DNA from: an uncultured Clostridia bacterium
GTDB taxonomy: Bacteria; Bacillota_A; Clostridia; Oscillospirales; Acutalibacteraceae
NCBI GenBank assembly: GCA_937891215.1
Contig: CALAEU010000285.1
Span: 1 to 23,118 of the forward strand
Direction: 5' to 3'
Length of the DNA: 23,118 bases
A program made the position numbers and the translations under genes. Shown here in pieces: positions 16,336 to 22,089 of the stretch (its first letter is position 1; each line of letters opens with the position of its first letter). The notes beneath the pieces are model-generated. The model made no database searches. It was not told where the DNA came from and saw nothing but the letters and a program-made list of their open reading frames with translations.

Positions 16336-17064
16336 ATGAAAAAAATTCACTTAGTTTGTAACGCGCACATTGACCCTATCTGGCAATGGGATTGGCAGGA
16401 AGGCGCAAGTGCCGTGCTTTCCACCTTTCAATCTGCAGTTAACTTAGCAGAAAAACACGATTACATTTTCTGCCACAACGAAGTGACAGTTTATAAATAT
16501 GTTGAAGAATATGCTCCTGAACTTTTCGCTAAAATTCAGGAATTAGTAAAAAAAGGCAAATGGCACATTATGGGTGGCTGGTACTTACAACCTGACTGCA
16601 ATATGCCTTCAGGTGAAAGTTTTGTAAGACAAATAGAGGAAGCGAAAAGATATTTCTTAGAAAAATTCGGTGTTCACCCTACTACTGCAATTAACTTTGA
16701 CCCATTCGGGCACACAGTCGGACTTGTTCAGATTATGAAAAAATGCGGTCAGGACAGTTATATTTTTACTCGTCCTTATGGCAGTCAGTTAGATTTAGAC
16801 GATGATTTATTTTATTGGGTTGGTCTAGATGGAAGTAAAATAAAAGCATTACGAGCACACGGATATAATTCACCGCTTGGTAATTCAAGAGAAGTCATTG
16901 AAAGACGCGCCAATGATGACGAACACGAAACTTGTCTCGTTTTATGGGGAGTCGGCAATCACGGTGGCGGACCATCAGATAAAGACTTAACCGACATCAA
17001 AGATTTAATAAACACTTCAGAAAATGAATACATTCACTCAACCCCTGAAAAATATTTCAGCTAA
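16336..17064 (+). CDS. GH38 alpha-mannosidase, N-terminal catalytic fragment
   Basis: A 242-residue open part of the interrupted gene. It contains all the recognisable active-site residues of GH38: zinc ligands H11 and D13 in NAHIDPIWQWDW, the nucleophile D122 in NFDPFGH (also a zinc ligand in the family), and H209 in GVGNHGGGP. I start at ATG 16336, because the in-frame ATG at 16321 lies inside the AGAGGA ribosome binding site. It lacks the helical bundle and beta domains, so a folded active enzyme is unlikely unless the downstream half is also made. Confidence 0.75.
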   Translation: MKKIHLVCNAHIDPIWQWDWQEGASAVLSTFQSAVNLAEKHDYIFCHNEVTVYKYVEEYAPELFAKIQELVKKGKWHIMGGWYLQPDCNMPSGESFVRQIEEAKRYFLEKFGVHPTTAINFDPFGHTVGLVQIMKKCGQDSYIFTRPYGSQLDLDDDLFYWVGLDGSKIKALRAHGYNSPLGNSREVIERRANDDEHETCLVLWGVGNHGGGPSDKDLTDIKDLINTSENEYIHSTPEKYFS

Positions 17065-17106
17065 GTTACTCCTACATATTCCTTCAATAAATCTTTACGA
17101 ATTTCA

Positions 17107-18744
17107 ATGCCCGGTTGTTACTCTTCAATGTACAGAGTAAAGAAAAAACACGCTTTACTTGAAAATGAACTTTTCTTTACAGAAAAAATTCTTACAACAG
17201 CATATAACAAAGGTTTATTAAAAGAATATCCTGAAGAAAAAATTCACGAAATAACAGAAGATTTACTTAATACAGAGTTCCACGATGTTTTGCCCGGTTC
17301 TTCTATTCAATGCGGTGAAGATAACGGTTTAAAACTTTTAGACCACGGTCTTTTAGAAGCGGAACGACTTAAAACAAGAGCCCTTTTTGCTCTTTCTTCA
17401 GTAAAAGAAGTATCTCGTCCGGGTGAATACCCTATTTTCGTATTTAACCCACATCCGTACAAATTAGTCGATACAGTAGAATGTGAATTTATGTTACAGG
17501 ACCAGAACTGGTCAGATGAATTACACTCAAAACTTGCTGTGTTTAACGAAGAAGGAAACGAAGTTAAATATCAGGTAATAAAAGAAGAAAGCAACTTAAA
17601 TCTTGACTGGCGTAAAAGAATTGCATTTAAAGCCGAACTCAAACCACTTGAACTTAACAGATTTTCTGTTTTTGTAGAATTTGAGAAAATCAAAGAGGAA
17701 GAAAAGAAACAAAATCTTGTATTCAAGAATGACAGAAAATATGTTGAAATAGACAAAGATACAGGACTTTTAAAGAGTTACTGTATTGACGGAATTGAAT
17801 ATATAAAAGACGGTTTCGAGTTAGTTGCACTTGAAGACAACTCTGACCCTTGGGGAATGAGTGACGAGCAACAAAAAAGAATGGGCTGGGATGAAAAAGC
17901 CTTCACACTAATGAAAACTCCGAGTGGTGTTTTCAAAAATATGAAGAATATTCAGGTTATTGAAGATGGCGACATTTTCTTAGGAATAGAAGCATTTTTT
18001 GAACACGAAAACACAAGAGCGGTTATAAAATACAAAATCTATAAACTTAATGATGATATTGATATTGATGTAACGCTCTTTATGGGTGACATTGACAAAA
18101 TCATCAAACTAAAAGTGCCTGTTGCTATAAATGGCACTTTAATAGGACAAACTGCGTTTGGTACAGAAGAATTATTTACTGACGCAAGAGAAAATGTTTC
18201 TTTAAGATTTATTGCACTTGATGCTAACAATAGGAGTTTAGCACTGTTAAATAATGGAACTTATGGCAGTCATTTTGAAAATGATGCTTTGTATATTTCG
18301 CTTGTTCGTGGTGTTACCTACTGTGCCCACCCTATAAACGACCGTCAGTTAATTCCGAGTGACCGATTCACAAAGAAAATTGACCAGGGCGAAAACAATT
18401 TTTCATTCAGATTAACAGTTACTGATACAAATAAACTTGAAAGAAAAGCACAAGAGTTTACTCAAAAGCCATATGCTCTAAACCTTTTCCCTGTGCCATC
18501 TTCCAATAAAGAAAAGGATTTTGATATTTCTTTAGGTGACGATACAATTTCACTCGTTACTATGAAAAAAGCAGATAACAAAAACGCAACAATTTTCCGT
18601 CTTCTTAATAATAGTAATATGAAAGTTAAAACTTCACTTTCAGTCAACTCTGCTACATTACCACTCAGTTTTGGTAAATACGAAGTTAAAACTGTTGTTT
18701 ATGAAAATGGTGAGTTGAGAGAAGAAGAAATGTTGATTATTTAA
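17107..18744 (+). CDS. GH38 alpha-mannosidase, middle and C-terminal fragment
   Basis: A 545-residue continuation in the same frame after the TAA. It starts with MPGCYSSMYRVKKKHALLENEL, has the GH38 middle-domain motif EFHDVLPGSSI at about residue 60, and continues into the beta-rich C-terminal domains. The ATG at 17107 has no visible Shine-Dalgarno, so independent translation would be weak; it is best read as the rest of the interrupted gene. It ends just before a bidirectional terminator. Confidence 0.7.
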   Translation: MPGCYSSMYRVKKKHALLENELFFTEKILTTAYNKGLLKEYPEEKIHEITEDLLNTEFHDVLPGSSIQCGEDNGLKLLDHGLLEAERLKTRALFALSSVKEVSRPGEYPIFVFNPHPYKLVDTVECEFMLQDQNWSDELHSKLAVFNEEGNEVKYQVIKEESNLNLDWRKRIAFKAELKPLELNRFSVFVEFEKIKEEEKKQNLVFKNDRKYVEIDKDTGLLKSYCIDGIEYIKDGFELVALEDNSDPWGMSDEQQKRMGWDEKAFTLMKTPSGVFKNMKNIQVIEDGDIFLGIEAFFEHENTRAVIKYKIYKLNDDIDIDVTLFMGDIDKIIKLKVPVAINGTLIGQTAFGTEELFTDARENVSLRFIALDANNRSLALLNNGTYGSHFENDALYISLVRGVTYCAHPINDRQLIPSDRFTKKIDQGENNFSFRLTVTDTNKLERKAQEFTQKPYALNLFPVPSSNKEKDFDISLGDDTISLVTMKKADNKNATIFRLLNNSNMKVKTSLSVNSATLPLSFGKYEVKTVVYENGELREEEMLII

Positions 18745-18749
18745 AAAAC

Positions 18750-18786
18750 TTAACCCCTATGCAAATTCAAATTGCATAGGGGTTAA
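18750..18786. terminator. Bidirectional intrinsic terminator
   Basis: A 15-bp perfect stem TTAACCCCTATGCAA (18750-18764) with its complement (18772-18786) and a 7-base loop. On the minus strand it is followed by AGTTTTTT. On the + strand a T-rich ATTATTTTTT follows. It lies between the convergent mannosidase and XRE-TPR genes and resembles the hairpin at 20165-20203. Confidence 0.9.
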
Positions 18787-18790
18787 TAAA

Positions 18791-19696
18791 TTATTTTTTG
18801 CATCTTTTAATATTTTCATCAATTGAATTTGCTTCAATAAAATATCCGTGAGATTCTAACCATTTTTTCGTTTCACACCAGGTTTCTAATGCATTTTCAT
18901 AATCGTTAATTTCTTCATAACAACTTGCAAGTGCCCTTAAAACCATTGTAAAACTCTGGTCTAACTCCCAAGCTTTTTTATAATATTTAATAGCAGTTTC
19001 AAAATCATTTATATCTTTGTATGCATTACCGCCATAAAAATATAACAAATACGAATCAGCACATTTTTTAATACCTTTCTCAAACCAATTTAGTGCTTCT
19101 TGTGGTTTACCATCCAATAAATATGAAAAAACAATATTTATATATGCATATTGGTCATCGGGATTTAATTTAATCTCGCTTAAGTAAGTTTCTGTATTTT
19201 CATTATTTCTGCCTGTTTGAGATAGCAACAAAATATATTGTCTTTTTATCCACTGTTTAGTTTCTATATCTTCATCAATATTCTCATCTAAACCCTGTTT
19301 GAAAACTGACTCAGCTTTGTTTCTGGCAGTCATCATAAGATTTTGATATAAAATACCATACATACATATATCTTTACTGCTATACTTACCACTTTGAATC
19401 AATTTTTGAAATTCATTGTCAGCTCTTAAAAAATCTTCAAATTTTTGAGTTTCTTCATAAACAGATAATAGTCTGTGGGCATAGTTTTCATAAGAAATTG
19501 AATCCTCTTTAAATAAGTCATCTATAGTTACACCATATAATTTTGAAAGTTCTGGTAGCAATAAGACATCTGGATAGGTAGATGAACACTCCCAACGACT
19601 TATTGTTTGTGTAGTAATATTAAATTTTTGTGCTACTTGCTCTTGTGTTAAATTTTTTGATAAACGAAGTCTTTTTAGATTTTGACCAAAATTCAT
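18791..19696 (-). CDS. XRE-family transcriptional regulator with C-terminal TPR-like repeats
   Basis: A 301-residue protein. Residues 1-60 are a Cro/C1-type helix-turn-helix (FGQNLKRLRLSKNLTQEQVAQKFNITTQTISRWE in two adjoining pieces). Residues about 100-295 are helical repeats with TPR spacing, for example AYINIVFSYLLDGKPQEALN, YYKKAWELD and ALASCYEEINDYENALE. This layout resembles peptide- or protein-responsive regulators, but the ligand and target genes are unknown. I chose the ATG at 19696, which gives MNFGQNLKRLR after AAAGG; a start at 19732 would add 12 residues not typical of the family. It has its own promoter and lies head-to-head with the small toxin locus. Confidence 0.9.
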   Translation of the reverse strand: MNFGQNLKRLRLSKNLTQEQVAQKFNITTQTISRWECSSTYPDVLLLPELSKLYGVTIDDLFKEDSISYENYAHRLLSVYEETQKFEDFLRADNEFQKLIQSGKYSSKDICMYGILYQNLMMTARNKAESVFKQGLDENIDEDIETKQWIKRQYILLLSQTGRNNENTETYLSEIKLNPDDQYAYINIVFSYLLDGKPQEALNWFEKGIKKCADSYLLYFYGGNAYKDINDFETAIKYYKKAWELDQSFTMVLRALASCYEEINDYENALETWCETKKWLESHGYFIEANSIDENIKRCKK

Positions 19697-19736
19697 AATT
19701 AACGAACCTTTCTTAAATCTATCAGCTGACAACTAA

Positions 19737-19765
19737 ATTTTAACATCAGAGCAATTTTTTTACAA
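19737..19765 (-). promoter_or_regulatory. SigA-type promoter for the XRE-TPR gene
   Basis: Minus strand: TTGTAA (19765-19760), 17 bases, TAAAAT (19742-19737) preceded by TG-T (extended -10). The start is expected near 19730, giving a leader of about 35 bases. Confidence 0.65.
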
Positions 19766-19810
19766 CATCAAATAATAATAACTATATATTATTTTATGTT
19801 TAGTGAACTA

Positions 19811-19839
19811 TTGCGTTTTCTATTTTGTTATGATATAAT
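19811..19839 (+). promoter_or_regulatory. Promoter of the type I toxin mRNA
   Basis: TTGCGT (19811-19816), 17 bases, TATAAT (19834-19839) with an extended TG-A (19831-19833). The start is expected near 19846. This leaves a leader of about 100 bases before the toxin ATG, long for such a small ORF and rich in structure. Confidence 0.8.
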
Positions 19840-19891
19840 AAACAACGGAACATAAGTTCCCAAGGAACTATCCTATACGGTAAGCGGTTAG

Positions 19892-19938
19892 TCCTCCTAT
19901 TCTGGAGGGCACTCTTTTCCCTCCGAATGAAAGGAGGG
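19892..19938 (+). promoter_or_regulatory. Alternating pyrimidine/purine blocks that can hide the toxin ribosome binding site
   Basis: Four blocks lie in order: TCCTCC (19892-19897), GGAGGG (19904-19909), CCCTCC (19919-19924), GGAGGG (19933-19938). The last is the toxin Shine-Dalgarno. Neighbouring blocks are complementary, so either blocks 1:2 and 3:4 pair, with the Shine-Dalgarno hidden, or 2:3 pair and the Shine-Dalgarno is free. The 3' end of the mRNA can also pair with block 1. This is visible complementarity; the switching is inferred. Confidence 0.65.
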
Positions 19939-19946
19939 CGGTGCTC

Positions 19947-20033
19947 ATGGTTACATACAGCGAATTGTTATTGTTACTTTCTCTTATTGTTTCTATAATT
20001 GCACTTGTTATTGATATAATAAAAAAGAAATAA
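19947..20033 (+). CDS. Type I toxin, Hol_Tox/TxpA-like hydrophobic peptide (28 residues)
   Basis: A 28-residue peptide: MVTYSEL, a continuous hydrophobic helix of Leu, Ile and Val with one Ala (about residues 7-25, one Asp near the end), then a KKK tail. This N-terminus-helix-lysine layout matches the putative holin-like toxin family (Hol_Tox; TxpA/BsrG/BsrE relatives), which insert in the membrane and depolarise it or disturb the envelope. The ribosome binding site AAGGAGG (19931-19937) is near-perfect and 9 bases from ATG. A structured leader, its own promoter, and an antisense RNA overlapping its 3' end complete the signature of a type I toxin-antitoxin pair. Toxicity is inferred from these features. 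Confidence 0.85.
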   Translation: MVTYSELLLLLSLIVSIIALVIDIIKKK

Positions 20034-20112
20034 CCGCCCCAGTCTGCAAACTAAGCGGTTGATTTCTTTCACCTATTAGAGGACTAACCATTTATCGGGT
20101 AGTTCCTTGTTC
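20020..20112 (-). ncRNA. Antisense RNA antitoxin
   Basis: About 93 bases, read on the minus strand from about 20112 to about 20020. It starts 7 bases after a near-perfect promoter and ends with an intrinsic terminator: AACCGC (20060-20055) pairs with GCGGTT (20037-20032), with an inner AGT/ACT pair, then ATTTCTTTTTT. It is fully complementary to the last codons and 3' untranslated part of the toxin mRNA, including the 3' arm used in long-range pairing. It probably directs RNase III cleavage of the toxin mRNA. The ends are predicted. Confidence 0.8.
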
Positions 20113-20118
20113 ATTTAT

Positions 20119-20146
20119 ATTATAACATAACAATTAAAAATGTCAA
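20119..20146 (-). promoter_or_regulatory. Strong promoter of the antisense RNA
   Basis: Minus strand: consensus TTGACA (20146-20141), 16 bases, consensus TATAAT (20124-20119), with an extended TG-T before the -10. It is the closest match to the SigA consensus among the promoters I found in this window, as expected for an unstable antitoxin RNA made in excess. Confidence 0.88.
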
Positions 20147-20164
20147 CCTTTTAATATTTAACAC

Positions 20165-20203
20165 TTATCCCCTATGTAAAATCTAATTTTACATAGGGGA
20201 TAA
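20165..20203. terminator. Hairpin terminator after the three-TM membrane protein gene
   Basis: An 18-bp perfect stem TTATCCCCTATGTAAAAT (20165-20182) with complement 20186-20203 and a three-base loop. On the minus strand it follows the membrane-protein stop by 4 bases. The following sequence GTGTTAAATATT is only moderately T-rich. It shares the CCCCTATG core and flanks with the hairpin at 18750-18786. Confidence 0.8.
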
Positions 20204-20207
20204 TAAA

Positions 20208-22022
20208 CTATTTTATAGTCTTTGCAGGAATAATTTTGCCTTCTTGTGATTTGTAAGTGATAGTTACTTTATCACCAACATTAAGAATAACAACATTATT
20301 ATCATTTACCGCAGACATTGAGTAGTAAACTGCTTTACCGTCAAGTGCTATATAGTAAACACTGTTACCATTTTCAACTGCGGTACGGATGTCTGTAATA
20401 ACACCTGTTACGCTCTCAATTGTTGATTCTGTGTTATCAGTATTGTCAGCACCATTATTTGATGAATCGCCACCGCTGATAGAATCAGGAAGAACTGCGT
20501 TATAGTCAATGTTAAGCACAAGACCTGCGCTTGATTTTACTTTATTTACATACGCTTTAAGACATGCTTCAATATCAGGGTTGGCGTCATCTTCACTGCG
20601 GACTGCGTCCTGAACTCTTTCAACGCTTACCATTGCGAAGCTCTTTACAACGCTATTGTCTTTAAGAGCCATAAAGTATGTTGCTTCACCGTCAACATTA
20701 AGAAGTACAGGGAATGTTGCTTTCCAACCCTTATCTGAAACAATACTCTCTGCAGATTTCTGAGCACCGCTTTCAGTTGTACCTGCAATTCTCTGGAACA
20801 CAGCTTCTTTTGTACGCTGGTTGATAATTGCAAAACCTACAATAGAATCGTCACTGGTTACTGATGTAACACCTGTGTAAAGCCAAACGTCATCGCCTGA
20901 TGCAATATAGCTTGAACCTTCAGTTGTAGAAACAACACCTGACTGACCAATGTAAGCATTGATAAAACCACCGTTATATTTACCATAATAGTTATATTGT
21001 TTAACAAGTAAATCGTCAGAATAAATCTGGTCAATCCATTGAATATCTTTATTTGTTCTTATTTCTTCAAGTGAATATTCTTTAATATTGTTTTTATCTG
21101 CTGCGTCAACTAACACAACGCCTATAACATCTGTACCGCCGATAAGACCAACAGTTTTGTCTACAACTTCACATACCCACCAAGGTTTACCATTTTCATC
21201 AATTTCAAGTGATGGTGTACCAAACATATACATCGGGAAGTTAAAACGAAGTACACGGTTAAGTTTCTCATTGAAATATTCATTTGTTGAAACTTTGATG
21301 TTATCAAGATTTTCATTTTTTAATATAACAGTGTTTGCTTCCTGTGTGTACATATTAACCGCAATATATGCAGGAATACCGTCACGGGTATTATTGAACC
21401 ACTTGAAAACATCACCATATTTAAGTGGGAATATTCTGTAAGGGTTGCCTTTGTAGTTAATTTGTGTAGAGTAAGCACTGTCTATAACAAACTGAGAAAC
21501 ATATTCTGAAAGTTCACCCAATTTTTTATTTGCAAGGTTTTCTGCAACTTCTTTATCAATCATAGGAACTGCAGAAAAATCTTTAAGACTTGTAATTGTT
21601 GTTATACTCTTGTCATTCTCACCGAAGTTTTCAGTTTTAACATCGATAATCTCGCTGTATGCTCTTGCTCTGAAAAGTTCGCAGGATGTTAAATAACCTA
21701 CGCCAAGAACTAAAGCAAATACAAGACCAATAACAACTGGTATTGTTGCTCTTTTCTTAACATAAGGAATATACTCAGGTTTTATAAATGCCTTACTTAA
21801 AATAAATGTTGAAACAACATAAATTGCAATAATAACCCCTATAAAATAATAGAAATCGAGTGATTTGAAATTAAGTGCAGGTAACATAAAGTAGTAAGCA
21901 ACTGCACCACCTACTAATGTTAAAATAATTGCAATAATAATTTTAAGAACTTTCTTTTCTGGTGGGATAATAACCTCAGTTGGTCTGCCCTTACCTGAAA
22001 AGTCAACTTTAATCGGGTCCAT
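20208..22022 (-). CDS. Unrecognised membrane protein with three N-terminal TM helices and large extracytoplasmic part
   Basis: A 604-residue protein I do not recognise. Membrane helices are at about 26-47, 57-76 and 92-113, preceded by a short basic cytoplasmic tail. The remaining roughly 490 residues look soluble and probably face outside. They contain repeated beta-rich modules such as GIPAYIAVNMYTQEANTVI and SLEIDENGKPWWVCEV, a low-complexity Ser/Asp/Asn linker (about 525-545), and a final 65-residue OB-like module ending in VGDKVTITYKSQEGKIIPAK. I start at ATG 22022, which has AGGAGG 6 bases upstream; a longer frame to 22058 lacks this. It has its own promoter and lies 67 bases after the solute-binding protein gene. 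Confidence 0.9.
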   Translation of the reverse strand: MDPIKVDFSGKGRPTEVIIPPEKKVLKIIIAIILTLVGGAVAYYFMLPALNFKSLDFYYFIGVIIAIYVVSTFILSKAFIKPEYIPYVKKRATIPVVIGLVFALVLGVGYLTSCELFRARAYSEIIDVKTENFGENDKSITTITSLKDFSAVPMIDKEVAENLANKKLGELSEYVSQFVIDSAYSTQINYKGNPYRIFPLKYGDVFKWFNNTRDGIPAYIAVNMYTQEANTVILKNENLDNIKVSTNEYFNEKLNRVLRFNFPMYMFGTPSLEIDENGKPWWVCEVVDKTVGLIGGTDVIGVVLVDAADKNNIKEYSLEEIRTNKDIQWIDQIYSDDLLVKQYNYYGKYNGGFINAYIGQSGVVSTTEGSSYIASGDDVWLYTGVTSVTSDDSIVGFAIINQRTKEAVFQRIAGTTESGAQKSAESIVSDKGWKATFPVLLNVDGEATYFMALKDNSVVKSFAMVSVERVQDAVRSEDDANPDIEACLKAYVNKVKSSAGLVLNIDYNAVLPDSISGGDSSNNGADNTDNTESTIESVTGVITDIRTAVENGNSVYYIALDGKAVYYSMSAVNDNNVVILNVGDKVTITYKSQEGKIIPAKTIK

Positions 22023-22057
22023 AAAAAGCCTCCTATAAAAAGTAACATAATAAATCA

Positions 22058-22086
22058 ATTATATATTATTTATTTAATAAATACAA
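22058..22086 (-). promoter_or_regulatory. SigA-type promoter for the three-TM membrane protein
   Basis: Minus strand: TTGTAT (22086-22081), 17 bases, TATAAT (22063-22058). The expected start is near 22051, about 29 bases before the ATG at 22022. The promoter begins just beyond the stop of the upstream solute-binding protein gene. Confidence 0.7.
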
Positions 22087-22089
22087 GAG

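Larger units (their letters stand above)
16336..18744 (+). pseudogene. GH38 alpha-mannosidase gene interrupted by one in-frame TAA
   Basis: One reading frame of 803 codons from ATG 16336 to TAA 18742-18744 encodes a complete GH38 alpha-mannosidase except for a single TAA at 17062-17064. Family similarity continues without frameshift across it: ...STPEKYFS, stop, then about fourteen codons ending SLRIS, then MPGCYSSMYRVKKKH, the expected GH38 order. Such enzymes hydrolyse alpha-mannosides, often from host N-glycans or mannosylglycerate-like compounds; no signal peptide is seen, so it would act in the cytoplasm. A GAA-to-TAA or AAA-to-TAA change would explain it. Recent nonsense mutation, strain polymorphism, readthrough or sequencing error are all possible. 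The promoter and ribosome binding site look intact. Confidence 0.8.
19861..20109. repeat. Long-range inverted repeat joining the 5' and 3' ends of the toxin mRNA
   Basis: Positions 19861-19873 pair with 20097-20109 (13 pairs, one G-U), and 19886-19896 (GGTTAGTCCTC) pair perfectly with 20079-20089 (11 pairs). The arms flank the toxin ORF. Each arm can also form its own local hairpin; the right one (20081-20106) is followed by TTGTTCATTT and may be the mRNA terminator. Such end-to-end pairing is known in type I toxin mRNAs such as hok and aapA. Confidence 0.75.

Noticed and set aside
17062..17064. Stop-codon reassignment or programmed recoding of TAA.
   Set aside because: TAA ends many other intact genes here (for example alaS, comEC, holA), and I see no clear recoding structure after it. 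Low-level readthrough cannot be excluded but is not supported.
18791..20033. XRE regulator as the antitoxin of a type II pair with the small peptide.
   Set aside because: The regulator is large, TPR-bearing and transcribed divergently from its own promoter. The peptide already has an antisense RNA, which fits type I.
19861..20109. Inverted repeats flanking a small ORF, resembling a miniature mobile element.
   Set aside because: No target-site duplication is visible, and the arms lie inside the predicted transcript, downstream of its promoter. The complementarity is better explained by mRNA end pairing in a type I toxin locus.
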